DNA of 54,245 nt from Nemertoderma westbladi (lineage: Eukaryota > Xenacoelomorpha > Nemertodermatida > Nemertodermatidae), in contig JAUCBJ010000349.1 in assembly GCA_032718475.1 (NCBI GenBank), positions 1 through 54,245 of the forward strand, written 5' to 3'. Each line of letters opens with the position of its first letter. Position 1 is the first letter of the stretch. The position numbers and the translations under genes are program-made. Below, one piece after another: positions 37,611-49,617 of this stretch. The notes beneath the pieces were generated by a model that was not told the DNA's origin, did not search any database, and worked only from the letters and a program-made list of their open reading frames with translations.

Positions 37611-40600
37611 TGGTTAGTCTCTGCCACAGTAATGCTGTGCATTGGTTAATCTCTGCCACAGTAATGCTGCCCATTGGTTAGTCTGTCACGTGGTATGCTG
37701 TGCATTGGTTAGTCTGTCACGTGGTATGCTGTGCATTGGTTAATATCTGCCACAGTAATGCTGAGCATTGGTTAGTCTCTGCCACAGTAATGCTGTGCAT
37801 TGGTTAATCTCTGCCACAGTAATGCTGCCCATTGGTTAGTCTGTCACGTGGTATGCTGTGCATTGGTTAATCTCTGCCACAGTAATGCTGTGCATTGGTT
37901 AATCTCTGACACAGTAATGCTGTGCATTGGTTAATATCTGCCACAGTAATGCTGAGCATTGGTTAGTCTCTGCCACGTGGTATGCTGTGCATTGGTTAAT
38001 CTGTCACGTGGTATGCAGTGCATTGGTTAATATCTGCCACAGTAATGCTGTGCATTGCTTAGTCTGTCACGTGGTATGATGTGCTTTGGTTAGTCTCTGC
38101 CACAGTAATGCTGTGCATTGCTTAGTCTGTCACGTGGTATGCTGTGCATTGGTTAGTCTGTCACGTGGTATGCTGTGCATTGGTTAATATCTGCCACAGT
38201 AATGCTGAGCATTGGTTAGTCTCTGCCACGTGGTATGCTGTGCATTGGTTAATCTGTCACGTGGTATGCAGTGCATTGGTTAATATCTGCCACAGTAATG
38301 CTGTGCATTGCTTAGTCTGTCACGTGGTATGATGTGCTTTGGTTAGTCTCTGCCACAGTAATGCTGTGCATTGCTTAGTCTGCCACGTGGTATGCTGTGC
38401 ATTGGTTAATCTCTGCCACAGTAATGCTGTGCATTGGTTAATATCTGCCACAGTAATGCTGTCCATTGGTTAGTCTCTGCCACAGTAATGCTGTGCATTG
38501 GTTAATCTCTGCCACAGTAATGCTGCCCATTGGTTAGTCTGTCACGTGGTATGCTGTGCATTGGTTAATCTCTGCCACAGTAATGCTGTGCATTGGTTAA
38601 TCTCTGACACAGTAATGCTGTGCATTGGTTAATATCTGCCACAGTAATGCTGAGCATTGGTTAGTCTCTGCCACGTGGTATGCTGTGCATTGGTTAATCT
38701 GTCACGTGGTATGCAGTGCATTGGTTAATATCTGCCACAGTAATGCTGTGCATTGCTTAGTCTGTCACGTGGTATGATGTGCTTTGGTTAGTCTCTGCCA
38801 CAGTAATGCTGTGCATTGCTTAGTCTGTCACGTGGTATGCTGTGCATTGGTTAGTCTGTCACGTGGTATGCTGTGCATTGGTTAATATCTGCCACAGTAA
38901 TGCTGAGCATTGGTTAGTCTCTGCCACAGTAATGCTGTGCATTGGTTAATCTCTGCCACAGTAATGCTGCCCATTGGTTAGTCTGTCACGTGGTATGCTG
39001 TGCATTGGTTAATCTCTGCCACAGTAATGCTGTGCATTGGTTAATCTCTGACACAGTAATGCTGTGCATTGGTTAATATCTGCCACAGTAATGCTGAGCA
39101 TTGGTTAGTCTCTGCCACGTGGTATGCTGTGCATTGGTTAGTCTGTCACGTGGTATGCTGTGCATTGGTTAATCTCTGCCACAGTAACGCTGCGCATTGG
39201 TTAGTCTGTCACGTGGTATGATGTGCTTTGGTTAATCTCTGCCACAGTAACGCTGCCCATTGGTTAGTCTGTCACGTGGTATGCTGTGCATTGGTTAATC
39301 TCTGCCACAGTAACGCTGCGCATTGGTTAGTCTGTCACGTGGTATGATGTGCTTTGGTTAGTCTCTGCCACAGTAATGCTGTGCATTGCTTAGTCTGTCA
39401 CGTGGTATGCTGTGCATTGGTTAATCTCTGCCACAGTAATGCTGTGCATTGGTTAGTCTCTGCCACAGTAATGCTGCCCATTGGTTAGTCTGTCACGTGG
39501 TATGCTGTGCATTGGTTAATCTCTGCCACAGTAATGCTGCCCATTGGTTAGTCTGTCACGTGGTATGCTGTGCATTGGTTAATCTCTGCCACAGTAATGC
39601 TGTGCATTGGTTAGTCTCTGCCACAGTAATGCTGCCCATTGGTTAGTCTGTCACGTGGTATGATGTGCTTTGGTTAGTCTCTGCCACAGTAATGCTGCCC
39701 ATTGGTTAGTCTGTCACGTGGTATGCTGTGCATTGGATAATATCTGCCACAGTAATGCTGTGCATTGGTTAGTCTCTGCCACAGTAATGCTGCCCATTGG
39801 TTAGTCTGTCACGTGGTATGCTGTGCATTGGTTAATCTCTGCCACAGTAACGCTGCGCATTGGTTAGTCTGTCACGTGGTATGATGTGCTTTGGTTAGTC
39901 TCTGCCACAGTAATGCTGTGCATTGCTTAGTCTGTCACGTGGTATGCTGTGCATTGGTTAATCTCTGCCACAGTAATGCTGTGCATTGGTTAGTCTCTGC
40001 CACAGTAATGCTGCCCATTGGTTAGTCTGTCACGTGGTATGCTGTCCATTGGTTAATCTCTGCCACAGTAACGCTGCGCATTGGTTAGTCTGTCACGTGG
40101 TATGATGTGCTTTGGTTAGTCTCTGCCACAGTAATGCTGTGCATTGCTTAGTCTGTCACGTGGTATGCTGTGCATTGGTTAATCTCTGACACAGTAATGC
40201 TGTGCATTGGTTAATCTCTGCCACAGTAATGCTGCCCATTGGTTAGTCTGTCACGTGGTATGATGTGCTTTGGTTAGTCTCTGCCACAGTAATGCTGTGC
40301 ATTGCTTAGTCTGTCACGTGGTATGCTGTGCATTGGTTAATCTCTGCCACAGTAACGCTGCGCATTGGTTAGTCTGTCACGTGGTATGATGTGCTTTGGT
40401 TAGTCTCTGCCACAGTAATGCTGTGCATTGCTTAGTCTGTCACGTGGTATGCTGTGCATTGGTTAATCTCTGACACAGTAATGCTGTGCATTGGTTAGTC
40501 TCTGCCACAGTAATGCTGTGCATTGGTTAATCTCTGCCACAGTAATGCTGCCCATTGGTTAGTCTGTCACGTGGTATGCTGTGCATTGGTTAGTCTGTCA

Positions 40601-43372
40601 CGTGGTATGCTGTGCATTGGTTAATATCTGCCACAGTAATGCTGAGCATTGGTTAGTCTCTGCCACAGTAATGCTGTGCATTGGTTAATCTCTGCCACAG
40701 TAATGCTGCCCATTGGTTAGTCTGTCACGTGGTATGCTGTGCATTGGTTAATCTCTGCCACAGTAATGCTGTGCATTGGTTAATCTCTGACACAGTAATG
40801 CTGTGCATTGGTTAATATCTGCCACAGTAATGCTGAGCATTGGTTAGTCTCTGCCACGTGGTATGCTGTGCATTGGTTAATCTGTCACGTGGTATGCAGT
40901 GCATTGGTTAATATCTGCCACAGTAATGCTGTGCATTGCTTAGTCTGTCACGTGGTATGATGTGCTTTGGTTAGTCTCTGCCACAGTAATGCTGTGCATT
41001 GCTTAGTCTGTCACGTGGTATGCTGTGCATTGGTTAGTCTGTCACGTGGTATGCTGTGCATTGGTTAATATCTGCCACAGTAATGCTGAGCATTGGTTAG
41101 TCTCTGCCACGTGGTATGCTGTGCATTGGTTAATCTGTCACGTGGTATGCAGTGCATTGGTTAATATCTGCCACAGTAATGCTGTGCATTGCTTAGTCTG
41201 TCACGTGGTATGATGTGCTTTGGTTAGTCTCTGCCACAGTAATGCTGTGCATTGCTTAGTCTGCCACGTGGTATGCTGTGCATTGGTTAATCTCTGCCAC
41301 AGTAATGCTGTGCATTGGTTAATATCTGCCACAGTAATGCTGTCCATTGGTTAGTCTCTGCCACAGTAATGCTGTGCATTGGTTAATCTCTGCCACAGTA
41401 ATGCTGCCCATTGGTTAGTCTGTCACGTGGTATGCTGTGCATTGGTTAATCTCTGCCACAGTAATGCTGTGCATTGGTTAATCTCTGACACAGTAATGCT
41501 GTGCATTGGTTAATATCTGCCACAGTAATGCTGAGCATTGGTTAGTCTCTGCCACGTGGTATGCTGTGCATTGGTTAATCTGTCACGTGGTATGCAGTGC
41601 ATTGGTTAATATCTGCCACAGTAATGCTGTGCATTGCTTAGTCTGTCACGTGGTATGATGTGCTTTGGTTAGTCTCTGCCACAGTAATGCTGTGCATTGC
41701 TTAGTCTGTCACGTGGTATGCTGTGCATTGGTTAGTCTGTCACGTGGTATGCTGTGCATTGGTTAATATCTGCCACAGTAATGCTGAGCATTGGTTAGTC
41801 TCTGCCACAGTAATGCTGTGCATTGGTTAATCTCTGCCACAGTAATGCTGCCCATTGGTTAGTCTGTCACGTGGTATGCTGTGCATTGGTTAATCTCTGC
41901 CACAGTAATGCTGTGCATTGGTTAATCTCTGACACAGTAATGCTGTGCATTGGTTAATATCTGCCACAGTAATGCTGAGCATTGGTTAGTCTCTGCCACG
42001 TGGTATGCTGTGCATTGGTTAGTCTGTCACGTGGTATGCTGTGCATTGGTTAATCTCTGCCACAGTAACGCTGCGCATTGGTTAGTCTGTCACGTGGTAT
42101 GATGTGCTTTGGTTAATCTCTGCCACAGTAACGCTGCCCATTGGTTAGTCTGTCACGTGGTATGCTGTGCATTGGTTAATCTCTGCCACAGTAACGCTGC
42201 GCATTGGTTAGTCTGTCACGTGGTATGATGTGCTTTGGTTAGTCTCTGCCACAGTAATGCTGTGCATTGCTTAGTCTGTCACGTGGTATGCTGTGCATTG
42301 GTTAATCTCTGCCACAGTAATGCTGTGCATTGGTTAGTCTCTGCCACAGTAATGCTGCCCATTGGTTAGTCTGTCACGTGGTATGCTGTGCATTGGTTAA
42401 TCTCTGCCACAGTAATGCTGCCCATTGGTTAGTCTGTCACGTGGTATGCTGTGCATTGGTTAATCTCTGCCACAGTAATGCTGTGCATTGGTTAGTCTCT
42501 GCCACAGTAATGCTGCCCATTGGTTAGTCTGTCACGTGGTATGATGTGCTTTGGTTAGTCTCTGCCACAGTAATGCTGCCCATTGGTTAGTCTGTCACGT
42601 GGTATGCTGTGCATTGGATAATATCTGCCACAGTAATGCTGTGCATTGGTTAGTCTCTGCCACAGTAATGCTGCCCATTGGTTAGTCTGTCACGTGGTAT
42701 GCTGTGCATTGGTTAATCTCTGCCACAGTAACGCTGCGCATTGGTTAGTCTGTCACGTGGTATGATGTGCTTTGGTTAGTCTCTGCCACAGTAATGCTGT
42801 GCATTGCTTAGTCTGTCACGTGGTATGCTGTGCATTGGTTAATCTCTGCCACAGTAATGCTGTGCATTGGTTAGTCTCTGCCACAGTAATGCTGCCCATT
42901 GGTTAGTCTGTCACGTGGTATGCTGTCCATTGGTTAATCTCTGCCACAGTAACGCTGCGCATTGGTTAGTCTGTCACGTGGTATGATGTGCTTTGGTTAG
43001 TCTCTGCCACAGTAATGCTGTGCATTGCTTAGTCTGTCACGTGGTATGCTGTGCATTGGTTAATCTCTGACACAGTAATGCTGTGCATTGGTTAATCTCT
43101 GCCACAGTAATGCTGCCCATTGGTTAGTCTGTCACGTGGTATGATGTGCTTTGGTTAGTCTCTGCCACAGTAATGCTGTGCATTGCTTAGTCTGTCACGT
43201 GGTATGCTGTGCATTGGTTAATCTCTGCCACAGTAACGCTGCGCATTGGTTAGTCTGTCACGTGGTATGATGTGCTTTGGTTAGTCTCTGCCACAGTAAT
43301 GCTGTGCATTGCTTAGTCTGTCACGTGGTATGCTGTGCATTGGTTAATCTCTGACACAGTAATGCTGTGCAT
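37611..43372. repeat. 2881-bp tandem segmental duplication within the satellite
   Basis: Copy 1 is ~37,611-40,491 and copy 2 ~40,492-43,372. The rare TTAGTCTGCCACGTGG variant appears in both copies (near 38,381 and 41,263). Part of copy 2 is copied again 2086 bp further on (~43.9-45.9 kb) with few changes, for example CTTTGACAC at ~45,720 against CTCTGACAC. Confidence 0.85.
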
Positions 43373-46300
43373 TGGTTAATCTCTGCCACAGTAATGCTGC
43401 CCATTGGTTAGTCTGTCACGTGGTATGATGTGCTTTGGTTAGTCTCTGCCACAGTAATGCTGTGCATTGCTTAGTCTGTCACGTGGTATGCTGTGCATTG
43501 GTTAATCTCTGCCACAGTAACGCTGCGCATTGGTTAGTCTGTCACGTGGTATGATGTGCTTTGGTTAGTCTCTGCCACAGTAATGCTGTGCATTGCTTAG
43601 TCTGTCACGTGGTATGCTGTGCATTGGTTAATCTCTGACACAGTAATGCTGTGCATTGGTTAATCTCTGCCACAGTAATGCTGCCCATTGGTTAGTCTGT
43701 CACGTGGTATGATGTGCTTTGGTTAGTCTCTGCCACAGTAATGCTGTGCATTGCTTAGTCTGTCACGTGGTATGCTGTGCATTGGTTAATCTCTGACACA
43801 GTAATGCTGTGCATTGGTTAATCTCTGCCACAGTAATGCTGCCCATTGCTTAGTCTGTCACGTGGTATGCTGTGCATTGGTTAATCTCTGACACAGTAAT
43901 GCTGTGCATTGGTTAATCTCTGCCACAGCAATGCTGCCCATTGGTTAGTCTGTCACGTGGTATGCTGTGCATTGGTTAATCTCTGCCACAGTAATGCTGT
44001 GCATTGGTTAATCTCTGACACAGTAATGCTGTGCATTGGTTAATATCTGCCACAGTAATGCTGAGCATTGGTTAGTCTCTGCCACGTGGTATGCTGTGCA
44101 TTGGTTAGTCTGTCACGTGGTATGCTGTGCATTGGTTAATCTCTGCCACAGTAACGCTGCGCATTGGTTAGTCTGTCACGTGGTATGATGTGCTTTGGTT
44201 AATCTCTGCCACAGTAACGCTGCCCATTGGTTAGTCTGTCACGTGGTATGCTGTGCATTGGTTAATCTCTGCCACAGTAACGCTGCGCATTGGTTAGTCT
44301 GTCACGTGGTATGATGTGCTTTGGTTAGTCTCTGCCACAGTAATGCTGTGCATTGCTTAGTCTGTCACGTGGTATGCTGTGCATTGGTTAATCTCTGCCA
44401 CAGTAATGCTGTGCATTGGTTAGTCTCTGCCACAGTAATGCTGCCCATTGGTTAGTCTGTCACGTGGTATGCTGTGCATTGGTTAATCTCTGCCACAGTA
44501 ATGCTGCCCATTGGTTAGTCTGTCACGTGGTATGCTGTGCATTGGTTAATCTCTGCCACAGTAATGCTGTGCATTGGTTAGTCTCTGCCACAGTAATGCT
44601 GCCCATTGGTTAGTCTGTCACGTGGTATGATGTGCTTTGGTTAGTCTCTGCCACAGTAATGCTGCCCATTGGTTAGTCTGTCACGTGGTATGCTGTGCAT
44701 TGGATAATATCTGCCACAGTAATGCTGTGCATTGGTTAGTCTCTGCCACAGTAATGCTGCCCATTGGTTAGTCTGTCACGTGGTATGCTGTGCATTGGTT
44801 AATCTCTGCCACAGTAACGCTGCGCATTGGTTAGTCTGTCACGTGGTATGATGTGCTTTGGTTAGTCTCTGCCACAGTAATGCTGTGCATTGCTTAGTCT
44901 GTCACGTGGTATGCTGTGCATTGGTTAATCTCTGCCACAGTAATGCTGTGCATTGGTTAGTCTCTGCCACAGTAATGCTGCCCATTGGTTAGTCTGTCAC
45001 GTGGTATGCTGTCCATTGGTTAATCTCTGCCACAGTAACGCTGCGCATTGGTTAGTCTGTCACGTGGTATGATGTGCTTTGGTTAGTCTCTGCCACAGTA
45101 ATGCTGTGCATTGCTTAGTCTGTCACGTGGTATGCTGTGCATTGGTTAATCTCTGACACAGTAATGCTGTGCATTGGTTAATCTCTGCCACAGTAATGCT
45201 GCCCATTGGTTAGTCTGTCACGTGGTATGATGTGCTTTGGTTAGTCTCTGCCACAGTAATGCTGTGCATTGCTTAGTCTGTCACGTGGTATGCTGTGCAT
45301 TGGTTAATCTCTGCCACAGTAACGCTGCGCATTGGTTAGTCTGTCACGTGGTATGATGTGCTTTGGTTAGTCTCTGCCACAGTAATGCTGTGCATTGCTT
45401 AGTCTGTCACGTGGTATGCTGTGCATTGGTTAATCTCTGACACAGTAATGCTGTGCATTGGTTAATCTCTGCCACAGTAATGCTGCCCATTGGTTAGTCT
45501 GTCACGTGGTATGATGTGCTTTGGTTAGTCTCTGCCACAGTAATGCTGTGCATTGCTTAGTCTGTCACGTGGTATGCTGTGCATTGGTTAATCTCTGCCA
45601 CAGTAACGCTGCGCATTGGTTAGTCTGTCACGTGGTATGATGTGCTTTGGTTAGTCTCTGCCACAGTAATGCTGTGCATTGCTTAGTCTGTCACGTGGTA
45701 TGCTGTGCATTGGTTAATCTTTGACACAGTAATGCTGTGCATTGGTTAATCTCTGCCACAGTAATGCTGCCCATTGGTTAGTCTGTCACGTGGTATGATG
45801 TGCTTTGGTTAGTCTCTGCCACAGTAATGCTGTGCATTGCTTAGTCTGTCACGTGGTATGCTGTGCATTGGTTAATCTCTGCCACAGTAACGCTGCGCAT
45901 TGCTTAGTCTGTCACGTGGTATGCTGTGCATTGGTTAATCTCTGCCACAGTAATGCTGTGCATTGGTTAGTCTCTGTCACAGTAATGCTGCCCATTGGTT
46001 AGTCTGTCACGTGGTATGCTGTGCATTGGTTAGTCTCTGCCACAGTAATGCTGCCCATTGGTTAGTCTGTCACGTGGTATGCTGTGCATTGGTTAATCTC
46101 TGTCACAGTAATGCTGCCCATTGGTTAGTCTGTCACGTGGTATGCTGTGCATTGGTTAGTCTCTGCCACAGTAATGCTGCCCATTGGTTAGTCTGTCACG
46201 TGGTATGCTGTCCATTGGTTAATCTCTGACAAAGTAATGCTGAGCATTGGTTAGTCTCTGCCACGTGGTATGCTGTGCATTGCTTAGTCTGTCACGTGGT

Positions 46301-47098
46301 ATGCTGTGCATTGGTTAATCTCTGCCACAGTAATGCTGTGCATTGGTTAGTCTCTGCCACAGTAATGCTGCCCATTGGTTAGTCTGTCACGTGGTATGCT
46401 GTGCATTGGTTAATCTCTGCCACAGTAACGCTGCGCATTGGTTAGTCTGTCACGTGGTATGATGTGCTTTGGTTAGTCTCTGCCACAGTAATGCTGTGCA
46501 TTGCTTAGTCTGTCACGTGGTATGCTGTGCATTGGTTAATCTCTGCCACAGTAATGCTGTGCATTGGTTAGTCTCTGCCACAGTAATGCTGCCCATTGGT
46601 TAGTCTGTCACGTGGTATGCTGTGCATTGGTTAATCTCTGCCACAGTAATGCTGCCCATTGGTTAGTCTGTCACGTGGTATGCTGTGCATTGGTTAATCT
46701 CTGCCACAGTAATGCTGCCCATTGGTTAGTCTGTCACGTGGTATGCTGTGCATTGGTTAATCTCTGCCACAGTAACGCTGCCCATTGGTTAGTCTGTCAC
46801 GTGGTATGCTGTGCATTGGTTAATCTCTGCCACAGTAACGCTGCGCATTGGTTAGTCTGTCACGTGGTATGATGTGCTTTGGTTAGTCTCTGCCACAGTA
46901 ATGCTGTGCATTGCTTAGTCTGTCACGTGGTATGCTGTGCATTGGTTAATCTCTGCCACAGTAATGCTGTGCATTGGTTAGTCTCTGCCACAGTAATGCT
47001 GTGCATTGGTTAGTCTCTGTCACAGTAATGCTGTGCATTGCTTAGTCTGTCACGTGGTATGCTGTGCATTGGTTAGTCTCTGTCACGTGTTATGCTGT

Positions 47099-48169
47099 TT
47101 ATCCGCGAGTCCTTTATACAGTAAATTAATTGGGTATTCACATTGCTGAGAGGTGTCTGCCGACAATCAGAGTGGTATGGGCGATATCTGAGTTAGTTCG
47201 TCTGTTGCGCATGGCATAAACGTGTTGTACTCACGTGTTAGGACGACTAACCTTCCCTATATTTTCCGTTTACCGGACAAAGCTCGTTAATTTTGCTCCT
47301 GTACAGACAGTGAAATAATGATTAAAATCTACGTAATATTTTTCAAGAGATAAAGTAAATTATTATTTTTGCATAAAAAGTTAGGGTTTTTAAAATGTAT
47401 TATTATCTTTCTCAATTACAGTAAATGAAATATAATGATTATAATATTATTAATATTGATACTGGTTAGAGTGAAACTATTTGTTCTAAATATTTAATAT
47501 GTTAATAAACTATTTGCCAAATATATTAATTAAATTCAACCTTTTAATTTTCAAATTATTAATAATTAATGAACACGAACGTAACTTAATATGAATATGA
47601 ATTTGAATTACAAATTAATTAATTAATTAATTTGTAATAATAATTACAAATTAATACATCATCAGTAACTCTTGGGGACGAATAATTTTTTTTTTTCGCT
47701 ATATGTTTCGCTATGGTAGACCCTGTTGTGGGTCCCATTCTGTATAATAACCCAGTTGATATCAGTTCCCGGTAAGCGTTTGTTCCTTTGATATCCTCAT
47801 GGAAAAATGACGCATGTTCATTTCCATTGGTAATTATTTATGTAAGGAGCATCCCCAACACCCACCCTCCATCTCTTGTACAGTTAATAATTGTCTTACA
47901 GGTGCCACTTTATGGCCCATGTTGTATATAATTATAATGTAACAGGGGAAATGCAGGTTTGTTTACTGTATTAAAATTCAGTAAAGCAAGCCTGGAGCCT
48001 GTTGAACTCAAAATTACTTAACATATCCTATTGTGTGTACCGGGGTCTCCTAATATAATAAATAAATAAATACAGCCTTAGTCATAAAATTAATGTTTAA
48101 CTTTGTTATGTAAAGTTATGGTACTGTAGAATCACACGCAACTTTCTCTTCGAAACGCTATTGTTGCAG
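47099..48169. other. AT-rich intergenic region upstream of the MFS gene
   Basis: No supported gene. A perfect 32-bp AT-rich palindrome lies at 47607-47638, and half of it recurs at ~47644. The sequence TTGTTGCAG at 48161-48169 looks like a splice acceptor just before the transporter ATG, so the 5' UTR may be spliced. A four-codon upstream ORF (ATG GTA CTG TAG) is at 48118-48129. Confidence 0.5.
47607..47638. other. Perfect 32-bp AT palindrome
   Basis: ATTACAAATTAATTAA is followed directly by its reverse complement. It could extrude a cruciform. A partial second copy (ATTACAAATTAAT) follows at 47644. Confidence 0.85.
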
Positions 48170-48176
48170 AAACCCA

Positions 48177-49439
48177 ATGTCTCCTATCGCCTCTAATGTA
48201 ACTCCTAGAAAGGGCTGGAGGTTTAATATCTTGATAATTATATTGCTGGCATATCAGATGGTACCATGTTGGGGTCTCAACCTTTTAGAATCCTTCTTTC
48301 CTATTGTGGTCGAAAAACGAGGTTGGACAAAGACTCTCATTGGCTCATTATTGGCAACATTCTCATTTGTACAGCTGTTGATACATTTACTCTTCCCGCA
48401 CGGCGTCAGCAACTGGGGAACGCGTATTTCTATGGGACTATTTGGAATCTTGGGATCTGTTACCCAGTTACTTTTTGGATTCGTCGAATATATTCCTGAC
48501 AATCGGCTTTATATAATAGCATGTTTTTCCTTGCGTCTCTTGGAAGGAGTTGGGCAAACAATTAGTTTTGTTTATTCATATAGTTTATTGATGGAATTGT
48601 GTCAAACTAACCGAAGTTTCATTTCTAGTGTAACTCTAGTTATTGGCACTCTTGGCTACACAATTTCCCCGATTTTTGGTTCAGTCGTTTTTTATACACT
48701 GGGTTTCGAATTTCCATTCATCATCTCAGGTTTGATATTTACTTTTCTTGTCCTTTACTGCTGTTTAGAAGCTCCCGCCCAACTCTACGATAGATTTAAT
48801 TCAAAACACGAAAGACCATCGTATCTCGCAGTTCTCAAACACCCAGCCATCACTCTCTTATTTATTTTACACATTTACGAAGCAGTTGTAGTTTATTTTA
48901 CAATGGCGAACTACGCCGCTTACCTTTATAACATCTACAACGTCAACCAGTATAACATCGGACTGGATTTTATGATATATCCGGTTTGTCAAGGGTCTAT
49001 TGGTTTCCTCATGAGTTTTTTTATGAACAAAATGAAGACAATTTATCCCGGCATAGTCGGTACTATAATTTTAGTGATGGCGATGCAACTGATAGGCCCA
49101 ACGGAGGCGCTCGGTTTACCGAGGTCTCTTACGATCTCATTGATCGGCTGTGTTATGTTAGGAATAGGGGCTGGATTATTCCAAACAACCAGTCTTGAAA
49201 CACAAACTCGCCTTGCAATCTCCGACTGTCGATTTATCGATAACGTCGACACCAGATCAGTTCTCTTGCAGTTATTTAAAATCTCCATGTATGTTGGGAA
49301 TATTGTGGGCGCGATTGTTGGCGGATTACTAAACGATTATTTTGGATTTCAAATAGCGTCATCTCTCATTAGCATCACTGGTGTGCCTTTTCTTATCGCG
49401 CTAGTGATTTTTGTTGTTTTTAAAAAAATGTTCGTTTAA
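48177..49439 (+). CDS. Major facilitator superfamily transporter, SLC18B1-like
   Basis: Single-exon ORF of 420 residues with 11-12 hydrophobic segments (about 17-37, 53-73, 83-103, 110-135, 148-170, 178-197, 222-245, 262-283, 291-308, 317-338, 366-388 and 394-416) and a charged central loop at ~198-220, the usual MFS layout. The TM2-TM3 loop (HGVSNWGTR) matches the weak motif A of the superfamily. YIPDNRLYIIACFSLRLLEG and FGSVVFYTLGFEFPFIISGL resemble SLC18B1, a vesicular/polyamine transporter relative. SLC16-like carriers are the alternative, and the substrate is not predictable. The ATG at 48177 is the first in a frame open from 48114; an acceptor-like TTGTTGCAG just upstream suggests a 5' UTR intron or a short upstream coding exon. 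AATAAA at 49515-49520 lies 76 bp past the stop. Confidence 0.85.
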   Translation: MSPIASNVTPRKGWRFNILIIILLAYQMVPCWGLNLLESFFPIVVEKRGWTKTLIGSLLATFSFVQLLIHLLFPHGVSNWGTRISMGLFGILGSVTQLLFGFVEYIPDNRLYIIACFSLRLLEGVGQTISFVYSYSLLMELCQTNRSFISSVTLVIGTLGYTISPIFGSVVFYTLGFEFPFIISGLIFTFLVLYCCLEAPAQLYDRFNSKHERPSYLAVLKHPAITLLFILHIYEAVVVYFTMANYAAYLYNIYNVNQYNIGLDFMIYPVCQGSIGFLMSFFMNKMKTIYPGIVGTIILVMAMQLIGPTEALGLPRSLTISLIGCVMLGIGAGLFQTTSLETQTRLAISDCRFIDNVDTRSVLLQLFKISMYVGNIVGAIVGGLLNDYFGFQIASSLISITGVPFLIALVIFVVFKKMFV

Positions 49440-49514
49440 TACCGATTTATTAACAAATTATACCGGAACTGCTGGAATTTCGACGGAACGCTTGCAGATA
49501 AAAATTGAAACGAA

Positions 49515-49520
49515 AATAAA
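49515..49520 (+). terminator. Poly(A) signal AATAAA for the MFS gene
   Basis: Canonical AATAAA in GAAAATAAAATTG, 76 bp after the TAA stop and before the 26-bp minisatellite. Confidence 0.7.
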
Positions 49521-49617
49521 ATTGATGGCTGATCCACGAAGTGGTCAGGAGGTGAAACTATTTATGTCAATGATATTTTTGCAATCGATTTTCATTACCC
49601 ACATTTCATTTGGGAGG

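Larger units (their letters stand above)
13561..47098. repeat. 33.5-kb satellite of 31-33-bp units (types A and B), roughly 1050 copies
   Basis: One unbroken array. Type A is 32 bp: CCATTGGTTAATCTCTG, then (A/C)CACAGTAATGCTGT. Type B is 31 or 33 bp and reads CACGTGGTATGCTGTGC followed by ATTGGTTAGTCT(CT)G(T/C). The two share TGCTGTgCATTGGTTA and differ in CACAGTAAT versus CACGTGGTAT. The copy number is length divided by unit length, not a count. Each unit has an inverted CCAAT box (ATTGG); each B unit adds a palindromic CACGTG E-box. The array begins with a decayed B-like unit (CATGTGGCATTCATCG) and ends with a B unit variant (CACGTGTTATGCTG). No gene is supported inside it. Confidence 0.97.
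23550..47098. repeat. Satellite block 2: A/B mosaic with higher-order tandem duplications
   Basis: A and B units alternate irregularly, often as 63-bp A+B dimers. Multi-kilobase segments recur with the same unit order and rare point differences. The offsets are ~3287-3319 bp (23.4-26.7 kb versus 26.7-30 kb), 998 bp (~29.9 versus 30.9 kb), 2843 bp (~30.67-33.51 versus 33.51-36.36 kb), 2881 bp (~37.61-40.49 versus 40.49-43.37 kb) and 2086 bp (~41.8-43.8 versus 43.9-45.9 kb). Short ORFs here are products of the repeat. Confidence 0.9.

Noticed and set aside
24357-46872. Many ORFs of 60-130 codons within the satellite (HSNAVHWLVSATWYAVHWLV-type peptides) on both strands
   Set aside because: They follow directly from reading 31-33-bp units, exist in several frames, start wherever an ATG falls and have no family similarity. 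They are repeat artefacts.
13561-47098. CRISPR-like array of ~32-bp direct repeats
   Set aside because: Units abut with no unique spacers, the genome is eukaryotic and no cas genes are present. It is a satellite.
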